From: Desulfofundulus thermosubterraneus DSM 16057
Lineage (GTDB): Bacteria; Bacillota; Desulfotomaculia; Desulfotomaculales; Desulfovirgulaceae
NCBI RefSeq assembly: GCF_900142025.1
Contig: NZ_FQZM01000012.1
Coordinates: 26,708-90,707 of the forward strand
DNA: 64,000 bases
Reading direction: 5' to 3'
The notes under the pieces were generated by a model. It worked only from the letters and a program-made list of their open reading frames with translations. It was not told where the DNA came from and did not search any database. This document shows positions 9,493-18,092 of this stretch, piece after piece (the first letter of the stretch is position 1; the number at the start of each line of letters is the position of its first letter). Both the position numbers and the translations under genes were made by a program.

Positions 9493-10506
9493 CTAACTGG
9501 AGTCGCCTCGCCCGACATCCATGGAAAGATCAGGTACACTATCATTTCCTGAAAATATATATACCCCATCACGCTTATATACTTTTAACTCTCCCCTCTT
9601 CAACAGGAACACCATATGAGCCAAAGTTTCGGCCATGGCAAACCTGATCTCATGCGGGGAAAGATTTTCATCAAAAATTTTCGTGCAGACATCATAGGCA
9701 GTAGCTCCCTGGAATGCAATTTTTTTGATTAACTCCAACCTTTCACGATGGTGAGTTTCCAGCTGATCAATTCTTTCTTCCAAGCAATCAAATGGTTCCC
9801 CGTGGGCGGGCAAGACACGTCGACATTTCAAATGGCGATTTTGTTGTAAGGATTGCATGAAATTTGCTAGTGGGTTTGGAGCAGAATAGGGCAACAGGCT
9901 AATGTTGGAGGTAATTTTTGGCAACAGATGGTCTCCCGAAAAGAGGATATACTTTTCAATGTTATAAAAACAAACATGGCCATCGGAGTGACCGGGAGTT
10001 AAGATTATAAGGTAATTGTAATCACCCAACTGTATTGTTTCCCCGGGTTTGATAATGTTTAAGCGAGGATGCGGCCGGGTTAGAGGGATCATTTGTAACA
10101 TGCACTCGACTACGGCGGCTGTTAGGTCTTGTGGCATACCATTTTCTATAAACATTTTCTTTACACTGGACCAAGTTTGCTCTCCTTTTTCCCAATATCT
10201 TTGCGCAACCGCGGCATCCTCTGCACTAATATAAACAGGTGCGCCGGACATCTTTTGTAGCCAACCGGCAGCACCATAATGATCGGGATGGAAATGCGTT
10301 AAATAAATCCCCCGGATATCATTAACTCTCACTTGATAAGTTTCCATGAACTGTTGCCAGGTCTTTCTGCTTGCTTCCGTATTCAACCCCGTATCTATTA
10401 ACCACCAGCCATTACTCCCTTTAATGGCGTAGCAATTAACATGATCAAGCCTGAAGGGAAGAGGTAATTTAACTCTATGGATACCCAATTGTTCGTCTAT
10501 AAGCAT
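9493..10506 (-). CDS. MBL-fold metallo-hydrolase
   Basis: A 337-aa metallo-beta-lactamase-fold hydrolase. The binuclear metal motifs are present: THFHPDHYGAAG near residue 60-70, a later GHSDGHVCFY, and FSGDHLLPKI. A further His lies in LPAHGEPFD. A C-terminal winged-helix-like extension (ATAYDVCTKIFDENLSPHEI, then MAETLAHMVFLLKRGEL) matches the beta-lactamase-like/glyoxalase-II-related group. Two ATGs compete: 10548, and 10506, which has AGGAG 9 bases upstream; I use 10506. It is the last gene of the long leftward train with mobA and fdhD and may be a thioesterase-like enzyme (inference). Confidence 0.85.
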   Translation of the reverse strand: MLIDEQLGIHRVKLPLPFRLDHVNCYAIKGSNGWWLIDTGLNTEASRKTWQQFMETYQVRVNDIRGIYLTHFHPDHYGAAGWLQKMSGAPVYISAEDAAVAQRYWEKGEQTWSSVKKMFIENGMPQDLTAAVVECMLQMIPLTRPHPRLNIIKPGETIQLGDYNYLIILTPGHSDGHVCFYNIEKYILFSGDHLLPKITSNISLLPYSAPNPLANFMQSLQQNRHLKCRRVLPAHGEPFDCLEERIDQLETHHRERLELIKKIAFQGATAYDVCTKIFDENLSPHEIRFAMAETLAHMVFLLKRGELKVYKRDGVYIFSGNDSVPDLSMDVGRGDSS

Positions 10507-10559
10507 AAAATCGTCTCCTGGATTTTGAGTTTTAAGTTTATTGAGCATGGTAGTTCATG

Positions 10560-10691
10560 CTACCTGCCTATCGGACAGTTGATTAAGCACTGGTAACACT
10601 CATAGTAAAATCCAAGACCTTGATTCTGTAAAAATTCCAAACACCTATCTTCATTTCCGGTTGGCAAGAACAACAACAGAGCAGCAATCAT
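10560..10691 (-). pseudogene. Possible fragment of an HdrC-like ferredoxin
   Basis: A 43-codon frame, too short for most gene finders, ends in YYECYQCLINCPIGR and a TAG. The sequence resembles the first cluster motif of heterodisulfide-reductase-C-like proteins (CYQCGxCxxxCPxGR) with three residues missing. The ATG at 10691 has no good ribosome site. It may be the debris of an Fe-S gene between mobA and the metallo-hydrolase. A real small Fe-S peptide cannot be excluded. Confidence 0.3.
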
Positions 10692-10726
10692 AAAATTAAT
10701 GCAGTATTTTTGTATTTACTTAGAAA

Positions 10727-11314
10727 TCAGCTATACTTTACAAGCTCTAAAAGATCCCTGGGTGTATTAATATTTATAAAAACCCTTTTAAGATCAGGAA
10801 CAAGATTTAATCTAGATTCATCAATATAATTTACCTTGAGCCTGGACAGCAGATCCACTAACTTAAAATTCTTGTTATCAATAACCTGCTCTATGCTTGG
10901 CAAACAACTTTTGCTGTAAACAGCAAATAACGGTTCCATACATTCTTTAATACGGGGGACAACAGCATCATAGCCGGAGCAAGTTCCGACCAGGACCGGG
11001 ATCAACCTGGCATCAATAAAAGGCATATCACAGGCCACGACAAAAATATATGGAGTATCAGCAAAGGTTAAACCGGCATGAATTCCACCCAGTGGCCCGC
11101 ACCCCGACCTAAGATCGTTTACCACGGGCAATCCCAGGTGCTGGTATAAAAATTCACGCTTGTTACTTACGACCATGACTCTAGAAAAAACTTTCCTTAA
11201 CTCCGAGGCAATCTTTTTAATCATGGTGGTTTGACCGATGGGTATGAAGGCCTTATCCATACCCATACGCGTGCTTTTCCCACCGGCCAGAATTACTCCT
11301 GTTATTTCCGTCAT
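10727..11314 (-). CDS. mobA: Molybdenum cofactor guanylyltransferase
   Basis: A 195-aa nucleotidyltransferase that attaches GMP to Mo/W-molybdopterin to give the bis-MGD cofactor of DMSO-reductase-family enzymes. The N-terminal GTP-binding motif is LAGGKSTRMGMDKAFIPIG. Further conserved elements are NDLRSGCGPLGGIHAGL and VACDMPFID. It lies just after fdhD, and both probably mature the molybdopterin oxidoreductase encoded upstream in the same gene train (14379-16526). The ATG at 11314 has an AAAGGAG ribosome site. Confidence 0.93.
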   Translation of the reverse strand: MTEITGVILAGGKSTRMGMDKAFIPIGQTTMIKKIASELRKVFSRVMVVSNKREFLYQHLGLPVVNDLRSGCGPLGGIHAGLTFADTPYIFVVACDMPFIDARLIPVLVGTCSGYDAVVPRIKECMEPLFAVYSKSCLPSIEQVIDNKNFKLVDLLSRLKVNYIDESRLNLVPDLKRVFININTPRDLLELVKYS

Positions 11315-11336
11315 TGCAAAAAACTCCTTTAATATG

Positions 11337-12137
11337 CTATTCTTTATCGTCTATGACTACCCTTTCGGGGTGTGTATAGATGTTCAAGCGGTCCTGGCGC
11401 ACAAAACCAACTACAGTTATATTCAGGCTATTCGCCATATTCAGGGCAAGGTCGGTGGGAGCAGAGCGGGATATAATTAGCGGTACTCCAACTCTAGCAA
11501 CTTTAACGATCATCTCAGATGAAATGCGACCGGACAGAAGGACAAACTTATCATTAAAGGGAACACCGTCAAGGAAGGCACGCCCCAGGACCTTATCAAC
11601 CGCATTGTGCCGCCCGATGTCCTCGTAAAAGTAAAGGATCTCTTGCGCTGTACAAAGGGCCGCACCATGCGTTCCACCGGTACTCTTAAAAACAAGCCCC
11701 TGGCTTTCTCTTCTCTCATTTAAGGCTTTAATCTGGCTGGCTTTAACAGTAAAATTGGCCTCTACCGGTTTCAGGCCGGCATCGTTCATGAAATAAAAAG
11801 TGGAACGGCCACGACCACAACAAGAGGCCAGACAACGTTTTAAAAACAGCGATTCAGCCGGGTTGGACTGCACGGTTTCGGCCCAAACGAACCCCTCTTC
11901 AGGCAATACCTTTATACCTAGGAGATCCTTTCTATCCGTAATTATGCCTTCGACCAGCAAAAACCCCGCTACCAAAGCATCGATGGCAGAAGGCGAACAT
12001 ACCATCGTGACAAACTCCTGATCATTCAAAAAAATGGTTATCGGAACCTCGCGAACTACTTCGTCCTGTTCCTGTGTTAAGGAATTACCCCTCAATCGAA
12101 AAAGTTGCACCTCAGTAGTCAACTTCTCCTGTTGCAA
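11337..12137 (-). CDS. fdhD: Formate dehydrogenase accessory sulfurtransferase FdhD
   Basis: A 266-aa sulfur carrier needed to sulfurate the Mo/W of formate-dehydrogenase-like enzymes. The functional Cys region is FLKRCLASCCGRG near residue 110, and the family segments STGGTHGAALC, YFYEDIGRHNAVDKVLG and LSGRISSEMIVKVARVG are present. The start is TTG at 12137, 8 bases after GGGAGG; no ATG fits. It is followed 22 bases later by mobA. Its presence supports a sulfido-ligated Mo in the oxidoreductase of this operon, or service to a formate dehydrogenase elsewhere. Confidence 0.93.
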   Translation of the reverse strand: MQQEKLTTEVQLFRLRGNSLTQEQDEVVREVPITIFLNDQEFVTMVCSPSAIDALVAGFLLVEGIITDRKDLLGIKVLPEEGFVWAETVQSNPAESLFLKRCLASCCGRGRSTFYFMNDAGLKPVEANFTVKASQIKALNERRESQGLVFKSTGGTHGAALCTAQEILYFYEDIGRHNAVDKVLGRAFLDGVPFNDKFVLLSGRISSEMIVKVARVGVPLIISRSAPTDLALNMANSLNITVVGFVRQDRLNIYTHPERVVIDDKE

Positions 12138-12495
12138 CTTAAAGACCTCCCATAAGTATCCGGAATAACCAGGCCAAGTATTAGGTTATCAATGCCCAAC
12201 CCTTTCCTGCATTTACAAATTAAGACGGTAAATAAAATCCTCTCCACGCTTAAAATTCTGTTCATTTGGGAACCTACGTGCACATACCGCTCTCGATTCG
12301 TGCCGGGCAAATATGGGCCGCAATGGCGGCACGCCACTCCAAGCTATTTGTTCTTCCTGACCATTTATCCCGATCATTTTTTGCGTGCCGCCATTTTCAG
12401 CGCTGCCAAAACCAGCTACCCCCAAAAAAACAAGTTCCGCTTCCGGTATTGCACAAGTCTCTTTGGAAAGCACCGGCTACTACCTTGCGTTCCAC
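12138..12495. other. Gene-free gap with a 13-bp inverted repeat
   Basis: No convincing gene was found in these 358 bases. A perfect inverted repeat, AATGGCGGCACGC (12322-12334) with GCGTGCCGCCATT (12383-12395), encloses 48 bases. The minus-strand frame over the left half (for example CRHCGPYLPG) hints at decayed coding sequence but matches nothing I recognise. The fdhD ribosome site is at the left edge. Confidence 0.45.
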
Positions 12496-13326
12496 CTAAA
12501 ATGCTCTCTCCAGTGCATCCTTTATACTTCCATAAGTGAAGATCGGACCATCCAGACACACCCTCTTCTGGCCGACCATGCAATGGCCGCACATCCCCAT
12601 GCCACATTGCATTCGCCTCTCCATGGAAACAAGCATCTGGTCGTCACCGAAGCCCATATTGGCCAGGCACTGAGTTGCAAACTTCATCATTATACTAGGC
12701 CCACAGACAACGGCCATCGTATTGACAGGATCGAGTGTTGTTCTCTTGAAAAGTTCTGTTACGACGCCAACATGTCCTTCCCAACCGGCATCCGGTTGAT
12801 CGACGGTAAGAAGGATCTCGATGCCCTGTTCTTGCGCCTCTTCATTATTGAAGAGGAAGTCCTTGTAAATCAGATCACCTGGAGTTCTTGCTCCATGCAG
12901 TAACTGCAATTTACCATAATGGTCCCTGTTCTCAATAATGTAATTTATCAAATACCTCACAGCAGCAAGCCCAACTCCACCAGTTACAATACAGATGTTC
13001 TTTCCCTTCATTTCAGCCAATGGAAATCCGTTACCAAACGGCCCTCGGATTCCGATTGTCGAGCCTACGCTCAAGTTTGCAGTTTCCTTCGTGACCTTTC
13101 CGATCCGCTGGATTGTAGTTTGTAAACGATCCCGTGTAGGTCCGAGAACAGCCGAAACGCTCACAGGAAACTCACCGTAGCCAAAAATGGTTAGCTCGAC
13201 AAACTGGCCTGGCAGTACGCTGAAAGGTTTTCGGCTTTTAAGTGAAATTGTCAGTGTTCTAATATTAGAGGTCTCTTCTTTTATATCTTCTACCAAAGCT
13301 AGCTCAGGCATATATAGGTTATTCAT
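12496..13326 (-). CDS. FAD/NAD(P)-binding [2Fe-2S] oxidoreductase subunit (HydG/AsrB type)
   Basis: A 276-aa ferredoxin-NADP-reductase-like subunit. It has an FAD-binding barrel (about residues 10-100), an NAD(P)-binding domain starting ICIVTGGVGLAAVRYLI, and a C-terminal [2Fe-2S] motif CGMGMCGHCMVG with a later Cys in RVCLDGPIF. Relatives are the gamma subunit of sulfhydrogenase and subunit B of anaerobic sulfite reductase. It lies 2 bases after the Fe-S subunit gene and downstream of the molybdopterin enzyme. The three probably form one complex that links substrate oxidation or reduction to NAD(P)H. Confidence 0.88.
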   Translation of the reverse strand: MNNLYMPELALVEDIKEETSNIRTLTISLKSRKPFSVLPGQFVELTIFGYGEFPVSVSAVLGPTRDRLQTTIQRIGKVTKETANLSVGSTIGIRGPFGNGFPLAEMKGKNICIVTGGVGLAAVRYLINYIIENRDHYGKLQLLHGARTPGDLIYKDFLFNNEEAQEQGIEILLTVDQPDAGWEGHVGVVTELFKRTTLDPVNTMAVVCGPSIMMKFATQCLANMGFGDDQMLVSMERRMQCGMGMCGHCMVGQKRVCLDGPIFTYGSIKDALERAF

Positions 13327-13328
13327 CC

Positions 13329-14372
13329 CTATCCCTCCTGCAGTCTCCTTAAAGCAGCACGAACATCAATATGAGACGGGCAGAATTCCATGCATCGCCC
13401 ACAGCCGACACAAGACACCGATCCATGTTGCTTTGCAGTGTAGTAAAACTTGTGGTAAAGCCTGTGTTTGAACCGCGAGCTCTTCTCCCCTCTCATATTT
13501 AGGTTCCCGGCCATTTGGGCGAACCTCTCAAAATGGCATGAATCCCATACGAGTACCCTTGTTCCTTCACTTCCGTCCGGGCTCGTTTTGTCGATAATGG
13601 TAAAGCAGTGGCACGTCGGGCAGACCATATTGCAGGCGCCGCACGTAAAACAATTATCGGAAAACTCATTCCAGAGTTCATCGTTGTACTTGTCTGCCAT
13701 AACAGATATTATCTTCGCTGGATCTACTTTCTCCGAAAGCCTCTCCTTAACTTTTTTCAGCTTTGCCTCTCTCAGTTCTCTATCCTGATCGGTCGCATTC
13801 CTGAAGTAATCAGCGGATATAAGCTCTTTGCCCAAATCGGTTCTTGCTCTAAAGAAGTAACTGTCTCCTATATCCGTCATCAGCAGGTCGTAGCCGCTTT
13901 CAATATCGGGCCCTGAACCCAGGCTACTACAGAAACAGTGTTGCCGGGTTTCACTACAAGTCAAACCAATTATGATGCTCTTGCGTCTCTTGTCCTGGTA
14001 ATAATGGTCCACAAAGCTATCTTCCATGAAAACTTTATCGAGGCACAATATTGCTGTAATATCACAAGGTCGTAATCCAAAAAGAACTCTTTCCTTATCC
14101 CAAACTTCCCGCAGGTCCTCTAACTTCACATTCTGGCCATTTTTTTCATATTTATAGAGTGGTTGACTATCCGGAAAATATATCCTCTTAGGAGACAACA
14201 TGCTGGACTTATAGTCAATTTCCAGATCCTCCACCCTTTTTACGTAGTCAAAGGTCGTATAGGTATACGTGGACGTGGCTCCACCCTTCTTTGTTGGCCC
14301 GATAACTTTATACTTTGTTACCAGATCACCCAAAAACCTAGAGAAATGCGCTTTATCCAGAACTTTTTCCAT
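13329..14372 (-). CDS. 4Fe-4S dicluster subunit (HydB/AsrA type)
   Basis: A 347-aa iron-sulfur subunit like the beta subunit of sulfhydrogenase and subunit A of anaerobic sulfite reductase. Two C-terminal 4Fe-4S motifs are clear: CFTCGACNMVCPTCHC (about residues 243-258) and CVGCGRCMEFCPSHIDV (about 320-336). Additional Cys lie in LTCSETRQHCFCSS and RPCDITAI. It acts as the electron wire between the flavin subunit (12496-13326) and the molybdopterin subunit (14379-16526). The spacing between these genes is 2 and 6 bases. Confidence 0.88.
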   Translation of the reverse strand: MEKVLDKAHFSRFLGDLVTKYKVIGPTKKGGATSTYTYTTFDYVKRVEDLEIDYKSSMLSPKRIYFPDSQPLYKYEKNGQNVKLEDLREVWDKERVLFGLRPCDITAILCLDKVFMEDSFVDHYYQDKRRKSIIIGLTCSETRQHCFCSSLGSGPDIESGYDLLMTDIGDSYFFRARTDLGKELISADYFRNATDQDRELREAKLKKVKERLSEKVDPAKIISVMADKYNDELWNEFSDNCFTCGACNMVCPTCHCFTIIDKTSPDGSEGTRVLVWDSCHFERFAQMAGNLNMRGEKSSRFKHRLYHKFYYTAKQHGSVSCVGCGRCMEFCPSHIDVRAALRRLQEG

Positions 14373-14378
14373 ATTTAA

Positions 14379-16526
14379 TCACTCCTTTTCCGGCGCCTTA
14401 TATACTTTGCAGGGATATCCTCTTAATGTAACGGAACCGGTCGGATAATCCCAAGGAGGAGCGTAATCGGTTATAAGGTTCATGTTTGCATCCTCGTAGA
14501 CATGGTCTCCCCATCCGAATTCCACATTTACAACCTTGGGGTGCATACCTGGCTGCACCGAAAGTTTTTGCTTCATCCTGCCTTTGTATGTCTCGATGTA
14601 GATCCAATCACCATCCTGTAGCCCCAATTCTTTTGCAGTTTCCGGGTTCATATAGGTTGTGGGAGCCAGGGACTTCTTCCTCATTGCCTCAACATTCCTG
14701 TACCCGGAAAGCATAAAAATCTCGCTCTTGTAGTTAGTCATGATGAGCGGATATTCCTTACTAAGTTCGAAACGGCCCATCAGGGGTTCCTTAAGGTCTT
14801 TAAACCGCGGTAGAGGATCAACATTCGCCTTTTTCAACGCTTCGCAATATATTTCCACTTTTCCGGAAGGAGTACCATAACCTGCCACCTTGTCGGGATC
14901 ATATTTGCTTTTTCCATGAAGATACTTTACTTCATCCCGAAACTGCTTCCAGATTAACCCGAGGGGTTTCAACATATAATCCAATGCCTGTTCTTCATTC
15001 TCCCAGAAATAACGCTCCAGGCCGACTCTCTTGGCGAGCTCATTTATGATTTTCATGTCCGACCAGGCTTCACCCGGAGGATCCACCACCTTGCAATTGG
15101 CTCTGATGTTTGCGAACCAGGCTGGCCAATACGCTATACTGTCATGTTCGTGCAGAAAGGCAGCCGGCAGGACAATATCGGCGATCCTCGTGGTAGCTGT
15201 ATGGAACAGCTCCGACACAACCAGCAGTTCGAACTTTCTGAAAGCCGCCTCCGTCGCTTTTGAGTCGGGATAGGTGAGAAGAGGATTTGTGACAAAAGCA
15301 AGCCCAACCTTCGGCAGGTATGGCTTTTCCTCCAACAGGGCATGCACCAGTGCCTGCGTAGGTACGTACCCAAATCTTGAAGCAAGACCGAAATCCGGCC
15401 CACAAATGGTCCTCTCGGGTGACCTCGGATATTCCCGCAGTCTGTCTTTCAAATCACCAAGCATGAATGAACCCGGCGGATGGTATTTCGGCGGCACAAG
15501 TTCTACATGGCCTCCTGAAGGGGTGTTTACGTTGCCGGTTATACCTCTTAAGATGCAGATCGCCCGCAAAGTTTGAAACGCCTGTACACTACCTTCCAGG
15601 GCATTGCCGGTTCCTATAATTCCGGGCTTATTAGTGGCGTAGAGTCTTGCCACCTGTTGGATAGTCTCTTTGGGCACCCATGTGAGTTCTTCTACCTCAT
15701 CGAGAGTGAACGTCGCGACTTCTTTGCAGAGTTCATCAAAGCCGACCGTCCAGTTCTCGATATACTCCCGGTCATAGAGATTTTCTTCTATTATGACCTT
15801 TATCATGCCCATGGCCAGTATACCGTCACTATTGGGCCTGGGCCTGATCCAGTAGTCTGCATCAGAAGCGCGCATTCCCTTCTCAGGCCATATCTCTATG
15901 TTCTTGGGATCGACGACGACCAGTTTGGTATCCCCGCTTACCAGGGCTCTGTTGAAGTCGTAGCGTCCTATGTTGGAAAAAGTCCCACCCGTATGAGCTG
16001 GATTCGCACCCCAAATCACTATGACCTTCGGATTACTATCCATTCTTGCCATGATGTAGCGGGAACCGAAGGTATATCTTAAGGCTTCGGTGTTTTGCAC
16101 ACCGCAATAGTTGCCTGGAGTGATAACGTTCGGTGTGCCAAAGGCTGTAGCAAATCTCTGCGCAAAAGCAAACTCCATTCCTTTTGGCTCTCCAAGGATC
16201 AGCACAACCCTTTCTGGTCCATATTTCTCTTTAACTTCAAGCAGCTTGGCAGCGATTGTATCAAGGGCTTCATCCCAGGAAATCTCTTCCCACTTGCCTT
16301 CCCCTTTAGCACCTTTCCTTTTTAAGGGCTTCTTGAGGCGGTCGGGACTGTTTACAGTTCCAATCAGATGATCCGCACCTTTCTGCACCGAGCACATATG
16401 AACCGGAAAACCGGATCCTCCAGCTGCCTTGACTTCCACAACTTTTCCATCCTCAACAATAACCTTGAGGGCGCAGTGATTCGGACAAATATGGCAAAAT
16501 GTGACATGCTCTTTGCGCAAAGCCAT
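14379..16526 (-). CDS. Molybdopterin oxidoreductase, DMSO-reductase family catalytic subunit
   Basis: A 715-aa catalytic subunit with an N-terminal 4Fe-4S site (CHICPNHC, then MCSVQKG), the WEEISWDEALD hallmark, and the bis-MGD-binding folds. The expected Mo/W-ligand position reads GNYCGVQNTEALRYTFGS, so a Cys ligand is likely. The SeCys-His or Cys-His-Gly signature of formate dehydrogenase is not seen. C-terminal dinucleotide-site elements include NPETAKELGLQDGDWIYIET. ATG 16526 (GGGGG 9 bases upstream) is preferred over TTG 16532. With HydB/HydG-like partners it should be NAD(P)-linked and cytoplasmic, as no Tat signal is seen. The substrate is unknown; the operon suggests an acyl or hydroxyacyl compound. 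Confidence 0.85.
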   Translation of the reverse strand: MALRKEHVTFCHICPNHCALKVIVEDGKVVEVKAAGGSGFPVHMCSVQKGADHLIGTVNSPDRLKKPLKRKGAKGEGKWEEISWDEALDTIAAKLLEVKEKYGPERVVLILGEPKGMEFAFAQRFATAFGTPNVITPGNYCGVQNTEALRYTFGSRYIMARMDSNPKVIVIWGANPAHTGGTFSNIGRYDFNRALVSGDTKLVVVDPKNIEIWPEKGMRASDADYWIRPRPNSDGILAMGMIKVIIEENLYDREYIENWTVGFDELCKEVATFTLDEVEELTWVPKETIQQVARLYATNKPGIIGTGNALEGSVQAFQTLRAICILRGITGNVNTPSGGHVELVPPKYHPPGSFMLGDLKDRLREYPRSPERTICGPDFGLASRFGYVPTQALVHALLEEKPYLPKVGLAFVTNPLLTYPDSKATEAAFRKFELLVVSELFHTATTRIADIVLPAAFLHEHDSIAYWPAWFANIRANCKVVDPPGEAWSDMKIINELAKRVGLERYFWENEEQALDYMLKPLGLIWKQFRDEVKYLHGKSKYDPDKVAGYGTPSGKVEIYCEALKKANVDPLPRFKDLKEPLMGRFELSKEYPLIMTNYKSEIFMLSGYRNVEAMRKKSLAPTTYMNPETAKELGLQDGDWIYIETYKGRMKQKLSVQPGMHPKVVNVEFGWGDHVYEDANMNLITDYAPPWDYPTGSVTLRGYPCKVYKAPEKE

Positions 16527-16808
16527 CTTCAATATCCCCCTTTTTTTGCTCGTATTCTTCTGATACCTCTAATTGATCATTCAAATGGGTAATTCCTAAC
16601 TATCTCCAACTTCCAATTACCGTTGATGGCATAAACAGAACACGTAGCTCTTTTTAAATTTTGGAAATGTGCTCCAGCAGCCGTCTTTGATATGGATCCT
16701 CCAGCCTTGTTTTCAGGGAACCGGGAAAGGGCCTTGCTTCATTTATAGCTGTTGATATGGAGAAAAATAGTTGACAATTAACCGTTAACAACGGTTCAAG
16801 GTAATCAT

Positions 16809-17630
16809 TCAGATACTCCTTTTTTCCTTTGGATAAAATCCTTTGCCCCTGATCACGTCCTTGATCCTGCCTTGCACCTCCCAGTCCAGGTGGACCCAGG
16901 TCAGGGGGTATCGTATCATGCCGGCATGAGTAAACTCCAGCCCGGCAACGATATCCTCGACGCAAGCCGCAGGGATCGCGAAGGCCAGGCCGTCATCGGA
17001 GGGCCAACTTAGCATCCTCGCTCCATTGCAGGGCAGGGCTATGCTGGGTTTTTGGGACATCACCGGCAGCGGGATCAGGTCGGCACAACCCCCGGCCTCT
17101 CCGTTCGAGCTGAACTCAAGGCGCACACCCTTGTTGTAGTTGTAGGCATGAATCAAGCGGTAAATTTGGGCAGTATTGCCAAAGATGATTACTACGTCAG
17201 GCATCACCGGCATCTTCTCAAGCGGTGCCACCAGGATGCCGGAATAGCTGCCCACCTCGAAGCGAGGCGTGGTGGCAAAATTTCTTTCCGCAACCTCCTC
17301 GTTGATAAAATAGGATCTTACATAGCCGTGCATATACTCGACCGGCAACTCTTCAAAACCTAGGACCCAGGAGCCGTACATGCACATGGAGGCCGTTTCC
17401 TTTGTTCCCCCCAATACTCGGCCCAGGTAACGCGCCTGGCCGATTAACTGACAGACCGTCAGGTTTTTGCCTTCGACCATTCTCACCGTCCGGCCGTTCT
17501 TTTCTTTTACCCTCTTGAGTTCTTCCGGGTCCTTGTAAAGCTTGACGGCCACGGGAAAACTTGTGGGCCTGAGCAAACGATCGAAACGTTCCGCCAGGTA
17601 TTCAAGCCTTGATACACTTAATTCGGACAC
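16809..17630 (-). CDS. DUF169 family protein
   Basis: A 273-aa protein with the DUF169 pattern: an N-terminal VSRLEYLAERFDRLL helix, PTSFPVAVKLYKDPEEL, LTVCQLIGQARYLG, ASMCMYGSWVLGF, MPDVVIIFGNTAQIYRLIHA, NGEAGGCADLIPLP and ALPCNGARMLSWPSDDGLAFAIPA. Several Cys residues are conserved in this family, which is common in anaerobes. Its biochemical role is unknown to me. It lies between the molybdo-enzyme genes and the symporter pair, so a link to the same substrate is likely. The next 276 bases to the molybdo-enzyme hold no recognised feature. Confidence 0.8.
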   Translation of the reverse strand: MSELSVSRLEYLAERFDRLLRPTSFPVAVKLYKDPEELKRVKEKNGRTVRMVEGKNLTVCQLIGQARYLGRVLGGTKETASMCMYGSWVLGFEELPVEYMHGYVRSYFINEEVAERNFATTPRFEVGSYSGILVAPLEKMPVMPDVVIIFGNTAQIYRLIHAYNYNKGVRLEFSSNGEAGGCADLIPLPVMSQKPSIALPCNGARMLSWPSDDGLAFAIPAACVEDIVAGLEFTHAGMIRYPLTWVHLDWEVQGRIKDVIRGKGFYPKEKRSI

Positions 17631-17795
17631 TATTGATACCTCCTTCTTAATCTCTGCAGGTTTTAAAGCCTAAAAACTCAAAAACGCTTCCTGCCCACTG
17701 TATTTTTTAAGCGAACAACTTCAAAAACTTATGTTTGGTAAGCGGAAGCAGAATATTCGTACCTATCCTTTGCATTATGCCTCGCAATCATATTT

Positions 17796-17839
17796 CCAAG
17801 GGTCGGGTCGAAGGGATCACCCTTCGACCCGACCCTTGG
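17796..17839. terminator. Perfect 20-bp inverted repeat
   Basis: CCAAGGGTCGGGTCGAAGGG, a 4-base ATCA loop, then its exact reverse complement. It lies 10 bases after the stop of the small membrane gene (minus strand). There is no T-tract on either side, so it may be an mRNA-stabilising or partial termination structure within the operon rather than a classical terminator. Confidence 0.6.
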
Positions 17840-17849
17840 CCGGACAAGG

Positions 17850-18068
17850 TTATCTACATCCCCTTTCTTTCTTGACTTCCAAAGCACGGACCCAGTAAAC
17901 ATACACTATGGCTACCAGTAAAGAAAACAGGTTTAATACCATTAAAGCCCAATTTATTGCCGGTATGTGTAAAAATACACTAGAACTCTGGAGGAAGAAA
18001 AAGGTCAAAAACATGACAATGATCAAAAGGAACGAACAAATAAACATTGGACTGCGCAGTATTTTCAT
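17850..18068 (-). CDS. Small two-helix membrane protein, symporter partner
   Basis: A 72-aa protein with two hydrophobic helices (about residues 8-28 and 38-62) and a charged C-terminal tail (LEVKKERGCR). The second helix ends VYVYWVRALEVKK. Small proteins of this type (DUF997/YhdT-like) are often encoded just next to sodium:solute symporters. Here it follows such a symporter gene by 24 bases. The function is likely accessory to transport. Confidence 0.75.
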   Translation of the reverse strand: MKILRSPMFICSFLLIIVMFLTFFFLQSSSVFLHIPAINWALMVLNLFSLLVAIVYVYWVRALEVKKERGCR

Positions 18069-18092
18069 GGTTTACCCCCCCACCTTTCCAAG

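Noticed and set aside
12213..12473. Minus-strand frame of 86 codons upstream of fdhD
   Set aside because: No ribosome site, no family resemblance, and it spans an inverted repeat. Treated as non-coding or decayed sequence.
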